In this document: positions 47,101-58,927 of the stretch, piece after piece
Layout: each line of letters begins with the position of its first letter
Position numbering within the stretch: position 1 is the stretch's first letter
Source of the DNA: Ctenosaura bakeri
Lineage: Eukaryota > Chordata > Lepidosauria > Squamata > Iguanidae
Direction of reading: 5' to 3'
DNA: 64,000 bases
Assembly (NCBI GenBank): GCA_948474755.1
Contig: CAOLHI010000074.1
Span: 496,001-560,000 of the forward strand
Program-made: the position numbers and the translations under genes
The notes under the pieces: model-generated
The model's database searches: none
Told to the model about the DNA's origin: nothing
The model's input: the letters and a program-made list of their open reading frames with translations, nothing else

Positions 47101-47315
47101 CAAGTTCTTCTCCAATTTTCCTCCATTTCAGGCCATCACAATTTAAACAGGTAAGGCCAAATAAAACTGGTCCAGTTTTCTGTGTCTGATCTCATTATTC
47201 CATGGATGACCATCAAATGAATGGCATGTATACAGATTAGTTACATGTTATGCCCTATGAGATTAAGTGAACTGGGCTCAAAAGTAGGCAAATGTGGTCT
47301 TTTTTAAAGCTTGGA
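44149..47315. other. Unassigned sequence including a candidate conserved element
   Basis: Positions 45990-46450 have no repeat signature and carry CCAGTAATCATCTGC, GCTTTGATACCACC and AATCAAGTAATGAA; possible conserved non-coding DNA. 44980-45070 is A-rich. The 85-codon frame at 46889-47146 has no recognised motif. Confidence 0.35.
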
Positions 47316-47392
47316 AAAGTTGCCTTTTTGAACTACAACTCCTAGAATCCCCCAGCCAGCATGGCCAGTAACTTTTCCAGGCGCTAGGGTTA
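47316..47392. repeat. Short interspersed repeat, CCCCCAGCCAGCATGGCC type
   Basis: GGAAAAGTTGCCTTTTTGAA, CTACAACTCCTAGAATCC and CCCAGCCAGCATGGCCAG are the hallmark words of a common amniote short repeat. Shorter relatives lie at 15757-15810, 21515-21570 and 51410-51490 (the last reversed). Confidence 0.6.
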
Positions 47393-50306
47393 CTAAACAA
47401 CTACATGGTAATTCAACATGCTTTTGCTGTCATACAACATAGCTAGATTTTGCCTTAACCTGACTGTAATGTGCATGTAGAAAATAAAAAGCAATCTGTC
47501 TTCTCTTTGCACCTAAAGATTCTGGCAACCTAGAAATGAGTGCCTATAAAGGCTTACTTAACTTTGTTAATAATGTTTGAATCAAGTCATTCTTCATTTT
47601 CTATAAAACTTAAACAGGCTAGAAGTAATTCACTTATATTTTTTTACAAGTACTAATGAATAAAGTAAATGTGTAATTTCCAATAAATTACACTGTTGTG
47701 GTGTGAAAATGGGGCACTCCAAAACACATTAAAATGTGTCACCTTTATTTTTATAGTATATCCTTTAGAAGAGACATTAAACTGTGTTTACTTTATCCCC
47801 TAGTACTGGATAGAAATGTGGAGAATATTTTTCTCCCTCAGGGAAGCTTTGTAAGTAACTTACCCCTGAAAGAATAAGGATTCTTAAGAGATTCCCATTC
47901 TCTTCAATGGAGCTTATAGGATTTTGTGTGGGCACCATCTCCCCATGTCCAAGTGTCCTGTAATGATGCTGTGCTTGGGAGCAGGAGAAGGAAAAAAAAT
48001 ATGCCTAGGCCATTGAAAGGGGAGTTTTGCCATTGCTACGTAAACAATTCTCAATTAGTGAACAATTCCAAGCAAGAACAACTACCCCTTCCAAATCTCT
48101 ATACTTTTCTTTTTTATCAGGTCCCGCTGGGGTATATAAAGCTTAGTGAACTTTGGACTCTAGGATCACTATTTGCCTCTCCTGAGTATTTGTGTAGCAG
48201 GGAGGGGAACTTTTGGCCCACATACCTAACCTGGCCCATGGAGGTCCCTCATCTGGCTTACAGAAAGCTTAGAATGCAATAATACGGACATCTATTCATA
48301 AGAACATCCCACTGATATTATCTGTATATGGGACTAAAGTTGTAAAATTGGTGGAGCAAGGACAACTGTTTGTTAGTCTGAAAATCAACTTTTAAAGACA
48401 AAAAGTAATAGTGTATATAGTGGTTTAGTGCTCTGTAGTGGTTTATAGTATAGGTGGATAGTCAACGAAACAACAGTCCTGAGTTTGTAACACCTTAGCA
48501 GAGCTGCTGATAATAGGAATACTGGGAGGTCTCGCGTACAAAGGATCACCATAATTCAAATTTAGCTTAAAGACAATTAGCAGTAGCAACTACAGTGTTT
48601 TATAAATACACGCTGTTGTTATTTTTATATTACTGTTTGCAAAAATGGAATAATTTCATAATAATCCATATTTTCTCAGATTGTTAATAAGTATAGCTTT
48701 TTAGATTATTTTATTTGACTCATTTGTAATATAACTCACAGAGATCACTGCTATTACAAGCACTGAGAGTTTAACATCTCAACTGCAGGACATAGAGTGA
48801 ATTTTTGCTCAAGAATCACTACAGTGGAGTTGTACTTATGGGAATACACAAAAGGGCTGGACTTAAATTATTGCAGCTCCTCCAATATACAAACCCCTCA
48901 GGAGAATAAATATCACACTGAATATTGACAGGGTTAGTGCTATATTAGCTGTGCCACAAACTGTGAAATAAATGGCCATGATGGATGTGAAATATTTATT
49001 GCTTTGCTGCACAGCACATCTGAATTTGCATCTGGAAATGATACGGCCAAGAAGAACCCAGTACAGGCTTGTGTTAATCTAAGAGTATAGTAAGGTACAG
49101 TACTTATGCGGCCCCAAGTTAAATTTTGAATCAAACATTTTTTTAAAACAAATAAGAGACTATATACCATATTAGACATTGTTCTAGTTTGGTAAAATAT
49201 TCTCAATGGGAATGGGCAGAAAAATGGTGTCGGCTTTAAGTCTGGTCCTTTGGTACCATACAGAAGTAGTACAAGTCATTCGTAAGACAACATAAGGACA
49301 TAAGAATTGCCTTGTGGTATCAGAGTAAATTCTGAGGCAGATCTTTGAGCTGTTAGTCTTTTTTTTCCCAGAAACGTAAACCCACCATTTGCTTTCCTTC
49401 CAGCATACAATGCTAGCTGTAATCTTATACCTGAACACCTACCAGTGACTCATTCAGTCTGAAATCTCCATCTTGGGACTGAGTTTAACTGCAGGCCTCA
49501 TGGTTATAACATCTGTCCAAATGTTTGGACTTCCCTGCTACCTCTCTCTTTAAATATTTTATACCAGAGATTTCTAGATTACCTCAAAGCTTTTGTGGTA
49601 TTTTTATTGGTTTTTAGGAAGGTCTTGCCAATCTGTCAATTTTGGTTTTGTTGTGTTCCCATGGACCAAGAAAACTAATCTTGTTTTTCTATTTCCATCA
49701 GTGGCCAAACAGATAGAAGGAGACATACTGGGAGGGAATAAGAGGGTTGACAGTGGTAGAAGAACATGCAGTGATCACACTGAATGAGGAAATAAGTATA
49801 GTTCACACACTAAAGCATAAGAGAAAGAGAGGTCACTTTGGCCTTCTTGCCTTGTAGGTTTGCCAAGGCTCTTCAGCAGATAGTTAGCAAAACCACAGGT
49901 TGACAAGTTTAACACTGCATTCAGACTTAAAATATGTCTAGATGGATTGTTTTGTGATTTAAAGAGTAGATTGGGCTAGCAACTGAACATTAGGGTTTGG
50001 ATCAAGCTTAGTTTCCACCAACCTACCTTCTCTAAAGTCAGCCTCCCAGTATTTCATGAAAAAAGTGTTCCAGGCTGCCTATATTGCTTAAAACACTAAA
50101 GGCCAAATAGATGGTAGTTATCAAAATCTTACCTCATTCATGTATGTAATGACAGGTAGTGGGGGGGGGTATATAAGGCAGAGAGCAGTACTTCCCACCC
50201 ATCCACCCCTTATCTCCCAGTTGTCTTTTGATTTCTAACACTTTTCTTCCAGTCTAGCTCACATTTGGAACCAGATTCAGATTGGGAAGAAAGTGCCCAA
50301 TGTGTC
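47393..50306. other. Unassigned intergenic sequence
   Basis: 49286-49330 (ACATAAGAATTGCCTTGTGG) resembles the start of the L3-like 3' region. A G10 run at 50161-50170 is followed by TATATAAGG, a TATA-like word without other promoter support. No gene seen. Confidence 0.4.
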
Positions 50307-50309
50307 AGA

Positions 50310-50730
50310 GAACCTTTCCACCTGATGCACCCATCCCACCATGGAGATGGGAGAGGACGGGACCAGGATGATGCTTATGCATGACATCGTCCTGGTCCCA
50401 TCCTTCTCTCATCCCCAAGTAGCATGATTAAGCCACAAATCACTGCGGGGTTTTCCCCATCAATGACCAGCAATCATTCCACCCTCTCACTGCATGTCTG
50501 TACTCAGCTGCAGCGGCCCTGGAAAAGCAATGGCTGCACTTCTTGTCCCAGTGCAGCCTGGGACAGTAACCAGATGTGCTGCAGCAGGAAGAGGCATGGC
50601 CACTGCACTTCTTGGATCCTGGAGGCAGCTGATGTGGAGAGGAGAGCTCCATTGCACTCCCCTCCTGAAACAGCCAGGCCACCATCATCACCAGACACCA
50701 GTGCGACAAAGGTAGTGTGCAGAAAGGGCC
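50310..50730. mobile_element. Probable TIR DNA element, family C
   Basis: The left end GAACCTTTCCACC and right end TGTGCAGAAAGGGCC are imperfect inverted termini, with AGA directly repeated at 50307-50309 and 50731-50733. The interior has a long hairpin (50343-50417) and the module CCCAGTGCAGCCTGGGA shared with family A. Frames on both strands across 50424-50822 are shadows of this composition. The left terminus is weak, so the call is moderate. Confidence 0.5.
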
Positions 50731-50739
50731 AGAGACAAA

Positions 50740-50931
50740 GACTATTTCTGCAGTACACTACTATAGTGCTATTATTCCACTTTCAAACTCCTGGGGTTTG
50801 CAGTTTAGGGAGGGGCCTTTAAAATTCTCAGCCAGAGAGCTCTTTGGCCTCAGTAAGCTATGAGCCCCAGAATTCCACAGGGTGTTGAAAGTAGAATAAT
50901 AGCACTATAACAGTGTAGGGCAGAAAGGTGC
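50740..50931. mobile_element. Fold-back MITE, spacer form inverted, copy 7
   Basis: Arms with GCTATTATTCCACTTTCAA and its near complement, and a spacer GGGAGGGGCCTTTAAAATTC in the same orientation as copy 6. A deletion removed about 12 bp from the left arm (CATCCTATGGAAT part). Sits 9 bp from the family C element. Confidence 0.85.
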
Positions 50932-52495
50932 AGAGATTGATAAGAGAGAGGAAGGTTTAGATTCATTCCCTTTCTCGTGGACCCTTTATGGCCTATCTCA
51001 GCCTCCCTGGACTGTTTCTGGGTTCCTACTGAAAGCTTACTGTTTCTCCTGAGAAATGGAATACCCTCTCTGGCAGGACTGCTGGGAGTATGATTTGCCT
51101 TGGAAATTAAAGATGTATAGATCTCCCTACAACACATGTGCAGAGACAGGTGGGGGGAGCGAGCGCACATAATGAAAGTAATGGAGCAGACTTTTTATTT
51201 TAAAAAATACTTTAATATTAGATCAAGAAATCATTCTGATATAACAAGCCAGAATTTGGTGTATTACCAGATCTAAAAGCTATTGAAATCAAAATACATG
51301 GGGTTTACCCATTTAATTCCAACTATTTTAAAGTAATTCAGCTGACTGTTCTGGGAATGAGGTTGCTGGCATCCATCATGAGAAATATTTTACAGGTTTC
51401 TCCACAGCCAGTCAGTGCTAACAATGGCCATGACATATGGGGGATTTTGAGAACTGTAGCTCAAAAAGGAACTTTCCCAGAATCTGGTCCAGGTAGAATA
51501 AAATGCTCACAAACACTCTAGCTGTGAAAGGATAATAAAATGTAGCACTTATATTTGGCTACTTCCAATGTGCTTGTTATTCTTTTTTAATTCTGTAATA
51601 TTTTTAATTATCTATCTATCTGTCTGTCCATCTGTCATCTACCAAAGAAAGAGGAAAGGGATTTGTTCAGTCCTAAAAAATATGAAGTCATTGTTAATTA
51701 CTATCAAGGCTGGTGCAAAGAATTGCCATGCAACTTTACACAGGAAATAATATAGGAGAAACAACCAGCTGTTACATATTTCAAATATAAAAGGTTAGCT
51801 ATTTATCATTCACATATTTTATCACTTACAATATTATATTGTATCTATTCCTGCAGTATGTAATACAGTAAGACTCTGAAAAGGTAGTACAAATGATTAT
51901 TGGTGCATTTGCCTTCATGTTTGTAAGTTATGTTTCTGTATTCCTCTCTTGACAACACAATAACATGAAAATCTTTCATGCCAGAGAAGTGTCCCACTAA
52001 TACATTGACTTTAAATTATTCATTTCTTATGGTGACAACGTTGTCTTATGTTACACGTACCAAAAGATCTCACAGAGAACACTGGGAAAAACTGAAGAGA
52101 CACTGCAGAAGCAGATATCACTCTGTAGATATCTGTTGCTAAAGGAGGTGTGAGATTAATGTTATCTTTTTCACCTAAAGGATGCATTTTTTTCACTACT
52201 CTTTACAAAAAAGATGTGGTAAGATCCAAGCAACATCACAATATAGTTCCTGAGTTTTATGGGTCTTGGACTGGAATTTACATGTCACTTTTTTGTAGAC
52301 AAATTAACTAATCTAAGCTGTAAAGAGATAAATTACAACTCTGTGAAAGAAGGAGTACAACCACCTGCTTTAAGATGAGCAATCTGAAATAAAAACATAA
52401 ATCCAATATATCACTGAATTTCAGACAAAACTGGAAAGGAAACATAATGATACTCTTAACAGTGTCCCTTAGGAATTGAATCACTTTAAGACAAA
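50932..52495. other. Unassigned sequence with minor repeats
   Basis: Contains a short repeat at 51410-51490 (AATGGCCATGACATATGGGG, reversed relative to 47316-47392) and a (TCTA/TCTG)n run at 51610-51640. Otherwise AT-rich with no gene. Confidence 0.5.
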
Positions 52496-53087
52496 GGCGA
52501 TTTCCGCATGAGGTTGATACTTCGTAGTAGCATCAAATTCTTATCCTCTGGTCTGCACGTTGTACCGTTTTAGCATTGTAGTTTTCCTCATGGTTCTGCA
52601 CATTTTCAGCTCTTAGAATGGTTCACCACAGTGAATGCAAAACTGCTGTATGTGAAAACCAAAAAAAACTCTGATGTAAATCTCCCAAACTGGTTCTGCT
52701 TCAGTTTTCGCCTACATGCAGAAGCGTAGCATCGATTCACATCGCAGAAGTGGCTGGCTATGGGGGCATTCCCAGGCTATCCCTTCAGTCATTTCCATCT
52801 CTATCTTTCTCCAGCCATCAAAGGACAGGCTGCCATCATTATTGTCTTCTTGTGTTAAATGGACAGTGGGAAGAGAGTGGATCTGATAATGGACTGTTAA
52901 AACATGTTTTTTTCCATGTAGCAGCAACACAGAAATATGTTAAAATGTGTGTGTGTGTGGTTTTAAAAAAACAAAACAAAACAGACCAATCGGCAATGGC
53001 ATGGCGGGCTGAAGGAGGTGAATGGGAGTGGCCAGGGACTTGCTGTTGTGGATGCAGCAACTGCTGTTCTCCACAGTAGTATGCTGT

Positions 53088-53666
53088 GGCCCTTTTCGCA
53101 CGGGCCTTCTGTTGGGCGACAGCCCCGTGAGCCTCGCAGGAGTGGGAGCGTTGCTCCGCACAACACACTCCCACTTCCGCCGGGCTCACAGGGCTGAAGC
53201 GGTGCGATCGTGGGTTTTTTGATTTTTGCTTCGAAGTGAAAATCACCCACGCTCGCGCAACGCTCCCGGCGCCCGCGCGCACTTACCTCCTGTGCGGAGC
53301 GTCGAGGAGGTGGCCGGGTCGCGCTTCCTTCCCTCTGCCCCTGCAGAAGGAAGGGCCGGGGCGCTAGTGCAACGGCCGTGACAGCCTCCTGCTTCTTGCG
53401 TGCGCGGGGGGGGCGGACGGGACAGGCTCCTTTCTCGCACGCGCGGGGGGGGCGACGGGACAGGCTCCTTTCTCGCGCGCATGGGGGGCGGACGGGACAG
53501 GCTCCTGATTCACCCGGGGGAGGGCAGCTCGCACGACGCTGTCGCTTCCCCCTCGTTCCTTCGCCTGCGGAAGGAAGGAGGGGGGAAGCGGCAGCCTCCC
53601 GGAGAAGGCTTCTTGCGCGAGCCGCCCTTCCCCGCTCGTGCTAGAAGTCTTAATGCGCAAAGGGCC
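53088..53666. mobile_element. GC-rich TIR DNA element, family E, nested in family D
   Basis: Starts GGCCCTTTTCGCACGGGCC and ends TTAATGCGCAAAGGGCC, with TGT directly repeated at 53085-53087 and 53667-53669. It is far richer in G, C and CpG than anything else in the window. Because methylated CpG decays in vertebrates, this suggests recent insertion or protection. Interior words CTCGCGCAACGCTCC and CTTCCTTCCCTCTGCCCC relate it to family A. Overlapping frames of up to 147 codons on both strands reflect high GC and few stops, not genes. Confidence 0.8.
53402..53513. repeat. GC-rich minisatellite inside the family E element
   Basis: Three units of about 37 bp containing GACGGGACAGGCTCC, the first two followed by TTTCTCGC and the third diverging to TGATTCAC. 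Confidence 0.9.
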
Positions 53667-53787
53667 TGTAATTGGGGGCTGCAGACAGTACAGTTTCTGA
53701 ATTTCTGAATTCAGTTTCCAAATCGGAGTATAAAAACACCACTTTTGATGCAGTGAACTGCTCCTCCCCTCTCATGCGGAAATGGCC

Positions 53788-55690
53788 AAAGACTAAATCA
53801 TCAGCCACTTCAGATGATTGAACTTCTACTGTGCTGGGATGCTTCATCCTCCCAAACAGTAAGGAGAATTTTACTACACATCACTTGCAGAGATACGTTA
53901 AGGGGCATGACACATGTCGACTCTAGGGTTGTTTTTTTTTTAAAAAAAAATCACACCATAGGTCAACTAATATAAAGCTTTTGAAGAGTAAATAAAACTG
54001 ATCTTATTAAGTCCATAATAAATATGGTTTCTATGAAGGTCCAATTGCAATGATCTTCCACCACCCACCTCTACACACTCTTTTCTAAATGATGTGTTTC
54101 TGGATACAGAAAGATATTCTGTTGAACTTCATAATATAATCAACATACAGTCTTTCATAGATATGAAGACAAATTGTATTAGATTTGGGAACAATGAATA
54201 TTTACTTAGAGTTGCCCATGCAATGAGGTTTCTATGCACCCCCTTTTCGATGAAAACGGGTCTGCTCCTGAGTTAATGCTGAGAGATCATTTGAAGCAAC
54301 CAAGACCTCCAAGTGCCAACTTGTGCCTATTGATGAGTAAAAATTTTGTTTCACCATTTTTGTAAGAAATTTCCGGAATCCACAAATATGTTTATAAATT
54401 TGATGAGAAGAAGTTTAGATTGTTTTTTAAAAAACAAAAAAGATGATGGGAGAAAGAAATATTGATACATCTAGTTGTTGAGAGCTTAGCTTATAAGATT
54501 CTAGGCAATCAATTTAGGAATGTCACCTCCTGCTCATCTTTAAGGGGTGCATAGCAGGATGAGTTTAACATTATCTTCTCCAGAGTCAAAGTATTTATAC
54601 TTCTTGAATTTGCATTTGTCTACAATAGATGGTTGAGAGTTTGGTTCAATTTCTCTAAGCTTGATCCTATTCACAGAGCATTCCACCAGTTCCTAGCAAG
54701 AGTGGGGTAGAGTCCCAACACAAAGTTTCATTGGTGCTGATATCTGATTTTAGACCCTTCAGTAGTGAAAGGGTAACTTGGTACTGGTGATCATTAAATA
54801 CAAGACTTGCCAAAATTACACAACGGAGGAAGAAAACAGAGGGGAGAACTCATTTAAATATCCCCAGCAAAATGACTGTGAGCATTATCAAGGTAGACAC
54901 AACCTACTTCAGAAGGAGGCCTTCTCCTTCACTTCTGCTCTTATCCTAACATGACCACTATATTTCTCCCTTCACCAAAGCTAGGTAGTGTTGGCCGCCT
55001 TATACAAGCCTAGTTCATGGGCACAATGACAGCCCATGATTTTGGACTGGAAGGTCATCAGCTCAGAAGTAGGGGGGAATCCACTGCTTAAGACCTTTTG
55101 AATCTATTGTCTCAACTGTGGGTCTGCGGGATTTGACCAAATTGGAGCTGACTCCAAGAAGACAGACAGACAGACAGATAAAAGGGTGAAAGATAGAGTG
55201 TTCCTTTGATCCTGAACATTGACTACCAACAACTAAATCTCACCATCACTTGGCTTGACGGTTTTGCTGCCTCCAGCTTCCTCCTCACAAATGAAATGAG
55301 TCACCACCAGGTAGTAGCTGCAACCCCATAAACCAGAAATGAGGAGCCCTTCAGATTTTTCTTTTTCTTTTTTTTCTTTTTGGACTTCATCTCCCACTAT
55401 TTCTTTCCATTGGCTATGCCAGGTACTGCAGTGCAGGAGTATCTGGAGAGGCACATACTTCCCACCACCATCACACCTGCTCTGTGGTTCCCAGCTGTGG
55501 GTGTCCAACTTCAAAATCTGTGATCACTCCCTTCTATTCCTTTATATCTCCATAACACTTGGGTTGAACAGCCCTTCAAGCATACAATGGCTTCAAAAAC
55601 CATTTGGCCTCAAGCAACCTTTCAAATGAGGCTTCCCTTCTTTAAGAGGACACATAGGCACTATAGGGATGTAATTTGTTCTTTATTGTG
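53788..55690. other. Unassigned intergenic sequence
   Basis: An (AGAC)4 run lies at 55162-55180. Opposed frames of about 95 codons at 55233-55629 lack any family motif. Nothing else recognised. Confidence 0.5.
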
Positions 55691-58600
55691 TTCTGTTGTG
55701 CTAACAGGAAAACTCAATTTTTTTCAAAACAAGTTGTCATTCCATCTCTGAGGTTGTCATTTTGTCTCTTCTCCCAGTTGAAGGACACAGCCCATGAAGG
55801 GAGAGAAAAATAGGGGGGGTGAACAACTGGCTCTGCAGATGGTGCTACCAAGAACAGGTTGGCTTCTTGAACTATGGTCCACAGGTTCATAAAGTTGGAC
55901 TGCTGGCAAGTGATGGGTTGCACCTCACAGAAGTTGGCAGAAACATTTTTGCTAAGAATCTTAGAAACCTAATTAGGAAAGGTTTAAACTGAGTCATGGT
56001 TGGTGGAGGGAGACAGTATTCTTGAGGGCAGGAGTTCATCAAGTGCTAGAAATAATAGTCCAAAGCTTATAGGCAGAACAGGACACACAGCACAGGGAAA
56101 AGAAACTTAAATAAGCAGCTAGGGGAAGAGACCCATGGCCTCAGCTGCCTCTACACTAATAGGCATCAGTGAAACCTGGTGGCATGATTGGAATGTAGCA
56201 ACAGAGTATAACTTATTCCAGAGAAATAGACCAAGCAGGAAAGGAGGAGGAGTTGGGATATTTATACTTGTGAAGAGATCCATGACTTAAATTCTGGAAG
56301 TCAAGTGGAGAGCCTATGGGTAAAAATTAAGGGGAAGAGAAACAACAGTGATGTTGTTGACTTCCAAGCCACACTGAGGACATGGATGATGCCTTCCTGG
56401 AATAGATGACAAAACATTCAGGAAGGAGAGATATAGTCAAAATGGGACGTTTCAACCACCCTGATATTTATTGAAAGTCAAACTTTGCCAAGAGTATCAG
56501 GTCCCACAGATTTCTCACTCGCCTTTCAGACAGTTTTATAATCCAGAAGTTGGAGGAGGAAGCAAGGGGAGAGCAGCTGTGTTAGATCTGATCCTAACCA
56601 GCAATGATGCTCTTGTTAATGGTATGAAGGTGGGAGGATTCTTAGGTGAAAATGACCATGTTCTACTGGAGTTTACTATACAGCAGAAAAGGTAAGCCAA
56701 GTGTAGTAAGGCATACATTCTAGACTTTTAAAAAAGCTGATTTCAGTAAACTTAGGGAAATACTGGGAGTGATCCAATATTCAGGGATACTTAAAGAGAA
56801 GTTGGTTCATAATGGATGGGACTTTCCAAAAAGTGAGATATTGAAGCACAATTTCTAACAATTTCAAACAGAAGGAAAAATGGGAGATGTCTAAGGAATC
56901 CAGAATGAATGTCTAAAGAACTTTCAAAGGAGCTAAGATTTAAAAGGGACATGTACAAGAAGTGGAAAAATGGTGAAATCACCAAAGAGCAATTCAAGCA
57001 AATAGCCAGCAAGTGTAGGGAGAAAGTCAGAAAAGCTAAAGTGTAGAATGAGCTCAGACTTGCTAGAGAGGTTAAAAACAATAAGAAGGTTTTTTGTTTG
57101 TTTGTTTTGTTATGCCCACAGCAAAAGGAAGAACAAGGAAATGCATGGAGAGAATGGTGAAATGCTAACAGGGGACAGAGAAAAGGCAGAACTACTGAAT
57201 ACCATCTTTACCTTGGTCTTCTCCCAAAAGGAAAACAATGTTCTACCTGAGGAAAATAGAACAGATAATGTGTAGGGAAAATGCAGCACAACATAGGTAA
57301 AGAGGTAATACAAGGAATAGCTGGCTACTCTAAATGAACTCAAGTCTCCAGGACCAAATGAACTATATCCAAGGGTACTAAAAGACTGGCAGAAGTAATC
57401 TCAGAACCTTTGGCAATAATCTTTGAGAATTCCTGGAGAATGGGAGAAGTCCCAACAGACTGGAAGAGGGCAAATATTATCTCCATGTTCAAAAAGGGAA
57501 GAAAGAGAACCCCAGAAATTACTGCCCACTTAGCCTGCCATCAATACCAGGAAAGATTCCAGAGGAGATAATTAAGCAGACAGTCTGTAAGCACTTAGAA
57601 AGGAATGCTGTGATCACTAAAAGTCAACATGGGTTATGATCACTAAAAGTCAACATGTCATGCCAGACTAATCTTCTTAGTTTGATAGAATTACTAGTTT
57701 GTTAGATGAAGGAAATGCTGTGGAAATAGCGTGCCTTGACTTCAGTCTAACTTTTGATATCCTTGTGAACAAAGCTAGTAAAATGTGAATTTGTAACTGG
57801 TTGACTGAAGGAACCCAAAGAGTGCTTACCAATGGTTCTTCTTATTCTTGGAGAAAAGTGGTTAGTGGGGTGCCACAGGGTTCTGTCCTGGGCTCAGTGC
57901 TATTCAACAGCTTTATCAGTGACTTGGATGATGGAATAGGGGGATTTCTTATCAAATTTGCAGATGATCCCAAACTGGGACAGGTAGCTGACACCCCAGA
58001 TGGCAGGATCAGAATTCAAAATGGCCAGATTAGAGAACTGGGCCAAAACCAACAAAATGAATTTCAACAGGGAGAAGTGTAAAGTACTACACATGGACAG
58101 AAAAAATGAAATGTACAGATATAAGATAGCTGACAATTGGCTTGACTACAGTATATGTGAAAAGGATCTAGGAGTCTTAGTAGACGACAAACTGAACATG
58201 AGTCAGCAGTGTGATGTGGCATCTAAGAAAGCCAATGCAATTCTGGGCTGCATCATCAGAAGTATAATATCTAGGTCAAAGAAAGTGATAGTACCACTCA
58301 ATTCTGCTTTGGTCAGACCCCACCTGGAATACTATGTGCAGTTCTGGGCACCACAGTTCAGGAAAGATATTGACAAGCTGAAACATGTCTAGAGGAGGGT
58401 GACCAAAATGGTAGAAGGCCTGGAAACTATGTCATATGAGGAAAGGCTTAGGAAGCTGGGTATGTTTAGCCTGGAGAAGAGAAGGTTAAGAGATGACATG
58501 ATAGCTATGTTTAAATATTTGAAAGGATGTCATATAGAGTATGGAGCAAGCCTGTTTTCTGCTGCTCCAGAGATGAGAACACAGAGCAATAGCTTCCAGC

Positions 58601-58824
58601 TTCAGAAAAAGAGATTCCATCTAAACATTAGGAAGAACTTCCTGATAGTAAGAGCAGTTTGACAGTGGAATGCACTGTCTCAGACTGTGTGGAGTCTCCT
58701 TCTTTGGAGGTTTTTAAAGAGAATCTGGATGGCTATCTGTCGGGAGTGCTTTGATTGTGTATTCCTGCATGGCAGGAGTTGGACTTGATGGCCCTTGTGG
58801 TCTCTTCCAACTCTATGATTCTCC
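55691..58824 (+). mobile_element. CR1 LINE, copy 3, long but decayed
   Basis: Begins inside ORF1. 55829-55989 reads VNNWLCRW, GFLNYGP and SDGLHLTEVG, ending KNLRNLIRKGLN and a stop, matching the C-terminus of the CR1 ORF1 esterase domain with its Asp-x-x-His pair. ORF2 follows: endonuclease remains (ETWWHDWN near 56170; GENDHVLLEF near 56650, with NDH in place of the usual SDH), the linker HSKRKNKEM (57123), RT blocks (SGVPQGSVLGSVLFN, 57862; FADDPKLGQ, 57958) and the C-terminal blocks ILGCIIRSI, YEERLRKLGMFSLEKRRL and LRKNFLIVRAV. A single TATGATTC unit ends it. Many stops and frameshifts make it dead and the oldest of the three. The 5' boundary is approximate. Confidence 0.92.
57607..57657. 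repeat. Tandem duplication inside CR1 copy 3
   Basis: TGATCACTAAAAGTCAACATG occurs twice about 27 bp apart within the RT region, adding codons not found in other CR1 copies. Confidence 0.85.
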
Positions 58825-58927
58825 TTACTGGGCAAGAGAGCAGGTAGGTTTGTGTATGTATGACTGTGCATTTTTGTGCAATTTGCACAATCAATTTTTT
58901 AGCGATAAGTCATCATGCTATTAGTGA

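Larger units (their letters stand above)
52496..53787. mobile_element. Outer TIR DNA element, family D, interrupted
   Basis: The ends GGCGATTTCCGCATGAG (52496-52512) and CTCATGCGGAAATGGCC (53771-53787) are inverted with one mismatch. AAA flanks both sides, though in A-rich context. Without the nested 579-bp insertion and its duplicated triplet it would be about 710 bp, close to family B in length. A GT run (52949-52960) and an AAAAACAAAACAAAAC tract lie inside. No transposase frame. Confidence 0.68.

Noticed and set aside
46889..47146. 85-codon plus-strand frame as a gene
   Set aside because: No recognisable motif and no splice or promoter context; length is within chance for 64 kb.
50161..50200. 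Core promoter (TATATAAGG after a G10 run)
   Set aside because: A lone TATA-like word with no exon, initiator or conserved context; similar words occur at 14935 and 48133.
53088..53666. CpG-island promoter with overlapping coding frames
   Set aside because: It has transposon-like inverted ends and a TGT duplication, and the frames on both strands arise from few stop codons in GC-rich DNA.
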